From the NCBI GenBank assembly GCA_001790815.1, contig MGDU01000006.1, positions 1 to 32,879 on the forward strand: 32,879 nt of DNA, read 5' to 3'. The position numbers were made by a program, and so were the translations under genes. Source of the stretch: Candidatus Uhrbacteria bacterium RIFCSPHIGHO2_02_FULL_46_47 (lineage in GTDB: Bacteria > Patescibacteriota > Patescibacteriia > GWA2-47-26). The notes under the pieces are model-generated. The model saw nothing but the letters and a program-made list of their open reading frames with translations, ran no database searches and was not told where the DNA came from. How positions within the stretch are numbered: position 1 is the stretch's first letter; each line of letters opens with the position of its first letter. This document shows positions 27,238 to 32,879 of this stretch, in pieces.

Positions 27238-28170
27238 ATGTTCATCTTTCCCACAACAACATATCGTGATTTTACTCAAAAGCTTGCTAAGCAAGCGCGA
27301 CTTAAAGTTGGGCGAACAGAAATTCGCAAATTTTCCGATGGGGAAATATATATGCGTGTAGGGGAGCGTGTGGCAGGAGAAAATGTATATATAATTGGCA
27401 CCACAGCGCCACCGTCGGACAATTTTATGGAATTGCTATTACTCATAAATGCGTTAAAAACCGCACGCGCAAAATATGTAACCGCGATTATTCCTTATTT
27501 TGGCTATGGCCGCGCGGATCATACTGTGAAAAGCGGCGAGGCGCTTGCGGCAAAGCTTATGGCGGATCTTCTAAAATGCGCAGGTATGGATCGCGTTATT
27601 ACAGTTGATCTGCATAGCCCGCGGGTGGAGAAATTTTTCAAAGTGCCTTTAACACATGTGAGAATGCATGAATTACTGGCAAAAGCAATTGCGCATACTT
27701 TTTCCCCTCACCTTTATCCTCTCCCCACGGGAGTGGGGAGGGTGAGGGCAAATGTTGTCGTTGTTGCGCCGGACAATGGCGCATTGCCGCTTGCCACACA
27801 AGTTGCGAAGATCTTGCACGCAAAGACAGGATGGATTGAGAAATATCGGCCACGGCCAAATGTTGCGCGCGCAACTCGTTTGCACGGCAATGTGCGTGGA
27901 AAACGTATTGTGCTTGTTGACGACATGATTGATACCGCAGGCACTATCACACAGGCGATTCAGATTCTTAAAAAACATGGTGCCGCGTCAATAACTCTTG
28001 CGGCAACGCATGGTGTTTTTTCAGGATCGGCAATCACTCGCTTGCAACGCGCAGGCATTGAACACATTATTGTAACCGATACACTTCCTTCATTGCATAC
28101 AAAATCATTTTCCAAACTTAAAATTGTTTCAATCATTCCGGCACTTGCACGCGCTATTTTGACACTATGA
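27238..28170 (+). CDS. prs: Ribose-phosphate pyrophosphokinase (PRPP synthetase)
   Basis: A 310-aa enzyme making PRPP from ribose 5-phosphate and ATP. Family landmarks: the N-terminal KVGRTEIRKFSDGEIYMRV, the catalytic PYFGYGRADHTVKSGEALAAK, the metal-binding segment RVITVDLHSP, and the PRPP loop RIVLVDDMIDTAGTITQAI. A 44-bp palindromic element is inserted in frame at about residues 156-171, just before VVVVAPDNGALPLA. Unlike the other six core-family copies it is read in a shifted frame (SPHLYPLPTGVGRVRA). It overlaps PBP2 by 4 nt and follows a PRPP-using enzyme, giving a local PRPP supply-and-use pair. Confidence 0.94.
   Translation: MFIFPTTTYRDFTQKLAKQARLKVGRTEIRKFSDGEIYMRVGERVAGENVYIIGTTAPPSDNFMELLLLINALKTARAKYVTAIIPYFGYGRADHTVKSGEALAAKLMADLLKCAGMDRVITVDLHSPRVEKFFKVPLTHVRMHELLAKAIAHTFSPHLYPLPTGVGRVRANVVVVAPDNGALPLATQVAKILHAKTGWIEKYRPRPNVARATRLHGNVRGKRIVLVDDMIDTAGTITQAIQILKKHGAASITLAATHGVFSGSAITRLQRAGIEHIIVTDTLPSLHTKSFSKLKIVSIIPALARAILTL
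27705..27748. repeat. 44-bp CCCTCACC/GGTGAGGG element in prs
   Basis: A 44-bp copy, the same length as the tatD one: CCCTCACC, CTCCCCACGGGAGTGGGGAG in the centre, and GGTGAGGG. In frame, but in a different codon phase from the other genic copies. Confidence 0.9.
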
Positions 28171-30116
28171 AAGATCCCTTTATTCTGCAAGATGGGGACA
28201 TTTCTGGCGGAGCGCTTAGTGATGGCCTATCACGTCGTTGGGTTGAAAATACCGCGCCAATAGCATCAACCGGCGAAATTGAATATTTAAAGCCATCACT
28301 TAAGCGCATACGGATGCGTTTTGGTTTCATAATTTTTTCCACTCTACTTTTTCTGCTTCTTGGACGCAGCGCGCAATTGCAGGTTATTGAAACAAAAGAA
28401 TATCGCGCGGCAGCAGAAAAAAATCGCCTGCGGCTTGTACGCATTGCCGCGCCCCGCGGTGGGATTCAGGATCGCAACGGCATCGCGCTGACTTCCAATA
28501 TCCCTCGCTTTGCGCTTGTCCTTAATCCACTGGACTTGCCAAAGGAGAGTTTCAAACGAGAAGAAGTACTGCGCAGAATCTCCGAACTATTGGATATTCC
28601 TTTGGATGAACTGCGAGCCAATGCGGCTATTTTACGCCTTCCGATTGCGCCAATAACTCTAAAATCAAATCTTGCGCTTGAACAAGTATATCCACTTCTT
28701 ATTACGCTACAAGATATTTCCGGCGTATCAATTGAAACCGCATCCGTGCGTCAGTATACAGGTGGGGATTCATTCTCACATATACTTGGATATCTTGGAA
28801 AAATCGATGAGTCCCAAAAAAATAACTACATGGCGCGCGGCTATAGCTTAAATGCTCAGATTGGCAAATCCGGAATTGAAGCTGCCTTTGAGGATGTACT
28901 TAGTGGAGTAGACGGGCGCAAATACGTTGAGGTAGATGCAAAAGGACAGATCCAAAAAGTCGTCGCACTGAAGGACGCGTCTCCCGGCACGACGGTTAAA
29001 TTAACAATCGATGCTGAGCTTCAACAAAAAGCAACTGATATTCTTGCCGCGGCGCTTAAGGGTTTACACAAAACTCGCGGCGCGGTAGTAATTATGAATC
29101 CTGCAAGCGGCGATATCCTCGCGCTTGTATCTTTGCCAGCATTTGATAACAATATTTTTAACGGCGACGCTAAAATGAAAGAAAAATTGCAGGAGGTTTT
29201 TAATAATCCTGACCATCCGCTTTTTCCGCGTGCAATTTCCGGAACATATCCGTCTGGATCAACTATAAAACTAGCTATTGCCGCAAGCGCTTTGCAGGAA
29301 GGAGTTATCACGCGGGCGACTTCATTTATTTCAACCGGCGGCTTGCGTATCGGGCAGTGGTTTTTTCCTGACTGGAAGACCGGGGGGCATGGAATTACAA
29401 ATGTAACGCGCGCGATTGCTGAATCTATCAATACTTTTTTCTACATCATCGGCGGCGGCTATAATGATTTCAGTGGGTTAGGTATAACTCGCTTGACGCA
29501 GTACCTTCGTGAGTTCGGCTTTGGCGCGCCTACCGGCATTGAAGTGGGCGGTGAGGCTCCGGGCCTGGTACCTACTCCAGATTGGAAAACAGAAAATCGC
29601 AATGAGCAGTGGTATATTGGAGATACCTATCACCTTGCAATCGGACAAGGAGATTTTTTGGTCACGCCATTGCAGATCGCACGTATGACTGCGTACTTTG
29701 CGTCAAGCGGAAAATGGACAGTACCGCATCTTAGCATGAATCATGAATCCCCGCACCATCCCGCCAAGGCGGGAGGTACGGGGCAGGCAGGAATCAGGAA
29801 TCAGGAAAATATTAATCCTGGCATTGACCTTCAAAACATAGAAACTGTGCGCCAAGGCATGCGTGAAGCCGTATTTTACGGAAGCGCGCGCGCGCTTCAA
29901 ACATTGCCTATTACAAGCGCGGGTAAAACCGGAACTGCGCAGTGGTCGGATAATAAATCGCCACATGCGTGGTTTACCGGGTTTGCGCCATATGAAAATC
30001 CACAAATCACAATTACTGTACTGGTGGAGGAAGGGGGGGAAGGATCGGCTGTGGCGCTTCCGGTTGCTAAGGAAATCATGCGCTGGTGGTTTACTCGTGA
30101 TTTGACAGCAAAATGA
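28167..30116 (+). CDS. mrdA: Penicillin-binding protein 2 (MrdA-type transpeptidase)
   Basis: A 649-aa class B PBP that cross-links peptidoglycan in the elongasome. One transmembrane helix lies at about 52-68, after a cytoplasmic tail of about 50 residues. The pedestal domain follows (RLVRIAAPRGGIQDRNG). The transpeptidase domain has the catalytic SxxK as STIK (Ser365, Lys368), SxN as SIN near residue 418, and KTG in AGKTGTAQ near 587. A palindrome of the CCCGCC family is inserted in frame at about residues 528-540. It overlaps prs by 4 nt. RodA, its usual partner, is not in this window. Confidence 0.95.
   Translation: MKDPFILQDGDISGGALSDGLSRRWVENTAPIASTGEIEYLKPSLKRIRMRFGFIIFSTLLFLLLGRSAQLQVIETKEYRAAAEKNRLRLVRIAAPRGGIQDRNGIALTSNIPRFALVLNPLDLPKESFKREEVLRRISELLDIPLDELRANAAILRLPIAPITLKSNLALEQVYPLLITLQDISGVSIETASVRQYTGGDSFSHILGYLGKIDESQKNNYMARGYSLNAQIGKSGIEAAFEDVLSGVDGRKYVEVDAKGQIQKVVALKDASPGTTVKLTIDAELQQKATDILAAALKGLHKTRGAVVIMNPASGDILALVSLPAFDNNIFNGDAKMKEKLQEVFNNPDHPLFPRAISGTYPSGSTIKLAIAASALQEGVITRATSFISTGGLRIGQWFFPDWKTGGHGITNVTRAIAESINTFFYIIGGGYNDFSGLGITRLTQYLREFGFGAPTGIEVGGEAPGLVPTPDWKTENRNEQWYIGDTYHLAIGQGDFLVTPLQIARMTAYFASSGKWTVPHLSMNHESPHHPAKAGGTGQAGIRNQENINPGIDLQNIETVRQGMREAVFYGSARALQTLPITSAGKTGTAQWSDNKSPHAWFTGFAPYENPQITITVLVEEGGEGSAVALPVAKEIMRWWFTRDLTAK
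29749..29783. repeat. CCCGCC hairpin element inside mrdA
   Basis: Inner TCCCGCC/GGCGGGA, with outer CCCCGCACC and GGTACGGGG (one mismatch). The sequence after it, TACGGGGCA, also follows the hairpin at 167-191. In frame (SPHHPAKAGGTGQ). Confidence 0.75.
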
Positions 30117-30137
30117 GCTATTGATACTGTTACTTAA

Positions 30138-30159
30138 TAATCCCGCATGCGCGGGATTA
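30138..30159. terminator. Hairpin between mrdA and greA
   Basis: TAATCCCGC (30138-30146), loop ATGC, GCGGGATTA (30151-30159), followed by GAAAAATTTTAA. It could terminate mrdA transcripts, but the T-tract is weak. It also resembles the CCCGC repeat family. Confidence 0.45.
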
Positions 30160-30166
30160 GAAAAAT

Positions 30167-30172
30167 TTTAAT
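30167..30172 (+). promoter_or_regulatory. Possible -10 for greA
   Basis: TTTAAT (30167-30172) lies 7 nt before ATG 30180, the spacing seen at other apparent leaderless genes here. No -35 is evident. Confidence 0.3.
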
Positions 30173-30179
30173 GTAATCT

Positions 30180-30638
30180 ATGGCAGAACTAATTCGCCTG
30201 ACTAAAGAGGGACTTGCAAAACTTAAAAAAGAACTTGTTGAATTAAAAACAGTCCGTCGCAAAGAACTTGCGGCGCGTCTTGAGGCCGCAAAAGAGCTCG
30301 GTGATTTATCGGAAAATGCGGATTATCAGCAGGCCAAGGAAGAAAGTGCCTGGGTTGAGGGGCGTGTGAATGAACTGGAGGATCTTATCAGTCGCGCAGA
30401 AATTGCCGCTGCACCGGAAGCGGGAGTTGCATCTATTGGCTCAACGGTAACAACTACGGTTAATAATCAAACGCGCGTATTTAGCATTGTGGGCGCGACC
30501 GAGGCAGATCCCGCACACGGACGAATTTCCGCGGAGTCTCCAATTGGAAAAGCATTGATGCGCGGAAAAGCAGGGGATGATGTGCTGGTACAAACTCCCG
30601 CAGGCCCCGCGCGGTATAGAATTGAGAAAGTTGAATGA
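30180..30638 (+). CDS. greA: Transcription elongation factor GreA
   Basis: A 152-aa factor that rescues backtracked RNA polymerase by stimulating transcript cleavage. The N-terminal coiled coil (about 1-75) includes LTKEGLAKLKKELVEL and the tip acidic segment KELGDLSENADYQQAKEE. The C-terminal FKBP-like domain has ISAESPIGKALMRGKAGDDVLVQTPAGPARYRI. The length is typical. No Shine-Dalgarno sequence is visible. It is followed by a GTAG-family hairpin and the promoter of lysS, so lysS is likely expressed from its own promoter as well. Confidence 0.95.
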   Translation: MAELIRLTKEGLAKLKKELVELKTVRRKELAARLEAAKELGDLSENADYQQAKEESAWVEGRVNELEDLISRAEIAAAPEAGVASIGSTVTTTVNNQTRVFSIVGATEADPAHGRISAESPIGKALMRGKAGDDVLVQTPAGPARYRIEKVE

Positions 30639-30662
30639 AAAATACAGAATGTAGAATTTAAA

Positions 30663-30694
30663 TGTAGCCGCCGGTCTTTAGCCGGCGTTTTACA
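30663..30694. repeat. Single-hairpin GTAG element between greA and lysS
   Basis: CGCCGG and CCGGCG around a CTTTAG-type loop, with outer ATGTA/TACAT. It looks like half of the 51-bp double-hairpin family. Its right edge contains TTTACA, used here as the lysS -35. Confidence 0.7.
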
Positions 30695-30717
30695 TATAAT
30701 CTAGCTCCTGATATACT
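30689..30717 (+). promoter_or_regulatory. Promoter for lysS
   Basis: TTTACA (30689-30694), 17-bp spacer, TATACT (30712-30717), with TG at 30709-30710 giving an extended -10. The ATG at 30726 is 8 nt downstream, so the transcript is probably leaderless. The -35 is within the repeat. Confidence 0.75.
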
Positions 30718-30725
30718 AGAACAAT

Positions 30726-32204
30726 ATGCATGAATTTCCGAAAGAATACGCTACGCGCCTTGAACGTCTGGAATCCTTGCGGAAATCCGGAAAAAATCCA
30801 TATCCGGCAAATGTTGAACGTGATCATGAAATCGCCAAAGTTCTTGCGCAATTTGACGCACTTTTGAAAAAGAAAGCCACAGTAAGCATTGCCGGGCGCG
30901 TGCTTTCTTTGCGTCCTCATGGCGGTTCTACTTTTGCCCATATTGATGATGGCACAGGGCGAGTGCAGATTTATATGCAAAAGGATACCATGGGCATCGA
31001 GGCATACGATACAATGCTGAACACTCTGGATATTGCTGATTTTATTGTAGTCTCTGGCGAACCATACACAACCAAGCGCGGAGAAAAAAGCATCCTGGTT
31101 GGCCACGGCCATATTATTTCCAAAGCGCTTTTGCCGCTTCCGGAAAAGTGGCATGGGCTTACGGATGTTGAAGCGCGTTATCGCAAACGCTATCTTGATC
31201 TTATTTCCAATCCAGAAGTGCCGGAAATTTTCAAAGCCCGCACTTTCATTATCCGCGCGCTTCGCGAATTTTTTGATACGCGCGGCTATATGGAAGTGGA
31301 GACCCCCATGCTCCAGCCCCTTGCCGGTGGCGCCGCGGCAAAACCATTTGTAACACATCATAATGCGCTGAATGTTGATCTTTATTTACGCATTGCGCCA
31401 GAACTTTATCTTAAACGCTTGCTGGTGGGTGGTTTTCCAAAAGTTTATGAAATGGGTCGGGCATTTCGCAATGAAGGCATAGATCACCAGCACAATCCGG
31501 AATTTACGATTTTTGAGGCATATGAGGCCTACGCTAATTACGAGGATTATATGCGGCTGATTGAAGAACTATTTCCGCTACTTCTACGCAAACTCGGAAT
31601 AACCGATTGGAAGTTCGCGTATGACAAACATGAAATTGATCCGGCTCCGCCATATCCGCGTCTAGGTTTTCGCGACGGGCTTATACAGTATGGCCAGTTT
31701 GATATTGAAAAATATAAAGATGCGAAAAAACTGGAAGACGCGGCGCATAAAGCCGGCGCGGATTTTCCAAAGGGTTCAAGCCGAGGCAAAATTTATGATG
31801 AATTGTATAAAACATTGGTGCGTCCGAAACTTGTAAATCCCACATTTGTGATTGATCACCCGGTTGAATTAAGTCCGTTGGCCAAACGCAAACAAAATGA
31901 TCCGCGCTATGTGGAGCGATTCCAATTAGTGCTGGGCGGCGGCATAGAATTGGTTAATGCGTTTTCCGAGCTGAATGACCCTCTTGATCAAAAAGCGCGG
32001 TTTGAAGAGCAGGAAAAGGCGCATCAAGCCGGAGAAGAGGATACCCACCGCATGGATGACGACTTTATTGAAGCTCTGATGCATGGCATGCCGCCCGCGG
32101 CCGGGCTTGGTATTGGTATTGATCGCCTTGTCGCCCTGCTCACCAATTCCCATAGTATAAAAGAGGTAATCCTGTTTCCAACACTTCGACCGGAAAAAAT
32201 TTAA
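30726..32204 (+). CDS. lysS: Lysyl-tRNA synthetase (class II)
   Basis: A 492-aa class IIb synthetase. The N-terminal OB-fold anticodon domain (about 50-150) has VSIAGRVLSLRPHGGSTFAHIDDGTGRVQIY. The catalytic domain shows motif 1 (FFDTRGYMEVETPML), motif 2 (AFRNEGIDHQHNPEFT) and motif 3 (GLGIGIDRLVALLTN). The length is typical. The ATG at 30726 is supported by an extended -10 promoter 8 nt upstream; no Shine-Dalgarno sequence is present. No palindromic element interrupts it. No clear terminator follows the stop. Confidence 0.96.
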   Translation: MHEFPKEYATRLERLESLRKSGKNPYPANVERDHEIAKVLAQFDALLKKKATVSIAGRVLSLRPHGGSTFAHIDDGTGRVQIYMQKDTMGIEAYDTMLNTLDIADFIVVSGEPYTTKRGEKSILVGHGHIISKALLPLPEKWHGLTDVEARYRKRYLDLISNPEVPEIFKARTFIIRALREFFDTRGYMEVETPMLQPLAGGAAAKPFVTHHNALNVDLYLRIAPELYLKRLLVGGFPKVYEMGRAFRNEGIDHQHNPEFTIFEAYEAYANYEDYMRLIEELFPLLLRKLGITDWKFAYDKHEIDPAPPYPRLGFRDGLIQYGQFDIEKYKDAKKLEDAAHKAGADFPKGSSRGKIYDELYKTLVRPKLVNPTFVIDHPVELSPLAKRKQNDPRYVERFQLVLGGGIELVNAFSELNDPLDQKARFEEQEKAHQAGEEDTHRMDDDFIEALMHGMPPAAGLGIGIDRLVALLTNSHSIKEVILFPTLRPEKI

Positions 32205-32374
32205 TTTCCATGCATCCATGATGGGTACCGATTACACCTTATCCACAGCAATCTGCGCTTAACTAAAACAAAATTCCACTAAGTTCGTTTATCAGTAGTT
32301 AAACGAAATTTGGGTCAACAAATAATTTGAATATTTTGATTGGGCTCTTTTCAATTTTTTCTTGAAAAAGAAGA
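32205..32374. other. AT-rich spacer with the left arms of nested inverted repeats
   Basis: No gene is supported here. It contains TTATCCACAG (32239-32248), TAGTTAAACGA (32296-32306), GGTCAACAAATAATT (32313-32327) and GGGCTCTTTTCAATTTTT (32342-32359). Each has an exact reverse complement, in mirrored order, on the other side of the small minus-strand gene. Confidence 0.75.
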
Positions 32375-32406
32375 ACGCGCCACCCGAGAAATCTCGAATG
32401 GCGCGT
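32375..32406 (-). terminator. Terminator of the minus-strand 56-aa gene
   Basis: Outer arms ACGCGCCA (32375-32382) and TGGCGCGT (32399-32406), inner CGAGA/TCTCG. On the minus strand the stem is followed by TCTTTTTC, a good T-tract. Confidence 0.8.
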
Positions 32407-32428
32407 GATGAGCGGGGCGGCGGGACGC

Positions 32429-32599
32429 TTAGTCGTCGGCTTGACGCACCCAGCGAAAGGACGTTCCTCGGGTACCGAAGCACGCCTTCATGGGGCGTCC
32501 CTTCTCGTCCTTTGGCGGGTAGTCGGCGTTCTTGTCACCGAAGATGGCGTACAAGAACATCATGACTACCGTACCACCAATGATAAGCCAGGGTTCCAT
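32429..32599 (-). CDS. Small membrane protein (56 aa) in an inverted-repeat-flanked cassette
   Basis: A 56-aa protein on the minus strand, the only one not on the + strand. Residues 3-20 (PWLIIGGTVVMMFLYAIF) form one transmembrane helix. The rest, from GDKNADYPPK to the end RWVRQADD, is polar and would be on one side of the membrane. The start codon (32597-32599) has an excellent Shine-Dalgarno sequence, AAGGAGG, five nt upstream, and a near-consensus promoter at 32641-32670. A terminator follows the gene. I do not recognise the family. Codon use is GC-richer than in the neighbouring genes, and nested inverted repeats flank the cassette, so acquisition or mobility is possible. Confidence 0.75.
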   Translation of the reverse strand: MEPWLIIGGTVVMMFLYAIFGDKNADYPPKDEKGRPMKACFGTRGTSFRWVRQADD

Positions 32600-32640
32600 G
32601 GCATCCTCCTTTCCTGCTGGTCGCGGAATTGCGACTCTTC

Positions 32641-32670
32641 CTTATACCACGAAAGCGCCCCGCCTGTCAA
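32641..32670 (-). promoter_or_regulatory. Consensus-like promoter of the minus-strand gene
   Basis: On the minus strand, TTGACA (32665-32670), 18-bp spacer, TATAAG (32641-32646), with a TGG just before the -10. The leader to the ATG is about 35 nt and carries AAGGAGG. Confidence 0.8.
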
Positions 32671-32683
32671 GTTTAAGAGGATG

Positions 32684-32833
32684 AAAAATTGAAAAGAGCC
32701 CTTAATTTAAGGTAATTATTTGTTGACCAAAACTCGCTCCTTTCAGTCGCGCCACGCTGCGCTCTCACTCCGCTACGCTCCGTTCGGGTCGTTTAACTAA
32801 TTATATCCCCGTCAACCCATTATCTGTGGATAA
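32684..32833. repeat. Right arms of the nested inverted repeats
   Basis: Exact complements of the left arms: AAAAATTGAAAAGAGCCC (32684-32701), AATTATTTGTTGACC (32714-32728), TCGTTTAACTA (32789-32799) and CTGTGGATAA (32824-32833). Between the second and third lies a GC-rich stretch (32735-32788) that has no counterpart on the left. Confidence 0.8.
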
Positions 32834-32858
32834 CAAAGAGGCCTTTTGGGCCTCTTTG
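32834..32858. terminator. Hairpin at the right window edge
   Basis: CAAAGAGGCC (32834-32843) and GGCCTCTTTG (32849-32858) with a 5-nt loop. There is no long T-tract on either side apart from the TTT inside the stem, so it may end a gene lying outside the window or be another palindrome. Confidence 0.4.
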
Positions 32859-32879
32859 ACGTTATGGGTGGTGTAGTCC

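Noticed and set aside
4304-27748. Inteins or group II introns as the cause of the extra segments
   Set aside because: The segments are only 19-89 bp, translate directly and lack intein or intron motifs.
32405-32692. A + strand 95-codon frame over the 56-aa gene
   Set aside because: It is the antisense shadow of the minus-strand gene, which has a matching promoter, AAGGAGG site, membrane helix and terminator.
32239-32833. Origin of replication, from two TTATCCACA DnaA-box cores
   Set aside because: Only two boxes are seen, with no dnaA, dnaN or clear unwinding region. The 32 kb of + strand genes to the left would run towards this point, which is head-on for an origin here. The boxes are better described as arms of the nested inverted repeats.
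1-32879. CRISPR array
   Set aside because: No direct repeats at regular spacing with unique spacers and no cas genes. The repeats present are dispersed palindromes.
1-32879. Alternative genetic code (UGA as glycine)
   Set aside because: TGA ends several genes (for example tatD and prs) at family-appropriate lengths, and no internal TGA is needed in any conserved protein.

Overview
This window looks like a piece of a small-genome bacterium, most likely a member of the Candidate Phyla Radiation (Patescibacteria). That placement is inferred from gene content and style: short forms of ProRS and asparaginase, an ECF sigma factor followed by a DUF5667-type membrane protein, mreBCD with a PBP2, many promoters placed just upstream of start codons, and tight packing. 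TGA is used as a stop throughout, so the UGA-glycine code of Gracilibacteria/SR1 is excluded. No search was run, so the phylum is a hypothesis. All genes but one are on the + strand.

Layout. 1-550: GC-rich hairpins and a 47-aa basic ORF. 555-2274: ECF sigma factor with a DUF5667 membrane partner. 2376-5021: anchored surface protein and a UvrD/PcrA helicase. 5023-5418: a self-contained small-gene cassette. 5434-9973: cysteine desulfurase, peroxiredoxin, Fe/Mn superoxide dismutase, ThiI and RsmI (sulfur transfer, tRNA/rRNA modification, oxidative defence). 9975-13585: MetRS, short asparaginase, CvpA, TatD. 13611-21587: an envelope or export block with a GT2 glycosyltransferase, five ABC-2 permeases, a TrpR/YerC-like regulator, one ABC ATPase and an O-antigen-ligase-like protein. 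21646-23567: a zinc-ribbon miniprotein, a membrane protein and ProRS. 23557-30116: MreB, MreC and MreD, then an ArsR-like regulator, a phosphoribosyltransferase and PRPP synthetase, then PBP2. 30180-32204: GreA and LysRS. 32205-32879: a minus-strand 56-aa membrane miniprotein inside nested inverted repeats.

The most unusual property is heavy colonisation by short palindromic elements of several families. I count about 20 inside ten protein-coding genes, nearly all conserved housekeeping genes, and every one keeps the reading frame. In the main family, seven genic copies measured between the conserved ends CCCTCACC and GGTGAGGG are 44, 53, 77 or 83 bp long. All these lengths equal 2 modulo 3, all copies share one orientation, and six of seven are read in the same frame as a Pro-Ser-Pro to Gly-Glu-Gly peptide. 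Between genes, related elements carry Shine-Dalgarno-like sequences, -35 hexamers and stop codons of neighbouring genes. This resembles Rickettsia palindromic elements in principle, but the families here look different.

Two small regulator genes are each bracketed by an identical pair of perfect palindromes. The TrpR/YerC-like gene has 28-bp sites whose centre is an extended -10 promoter, before the regulator and before the next permease. The ArsR-like gene has 30-bp sites, before itself and before the phosphoribosyltransferase. Both fit autoregulated local circuits. Several promoters (TGn plus a TATAAT-like hexamer) sit 6-9 nt before the start codon, which points to leaderless mRNAs.
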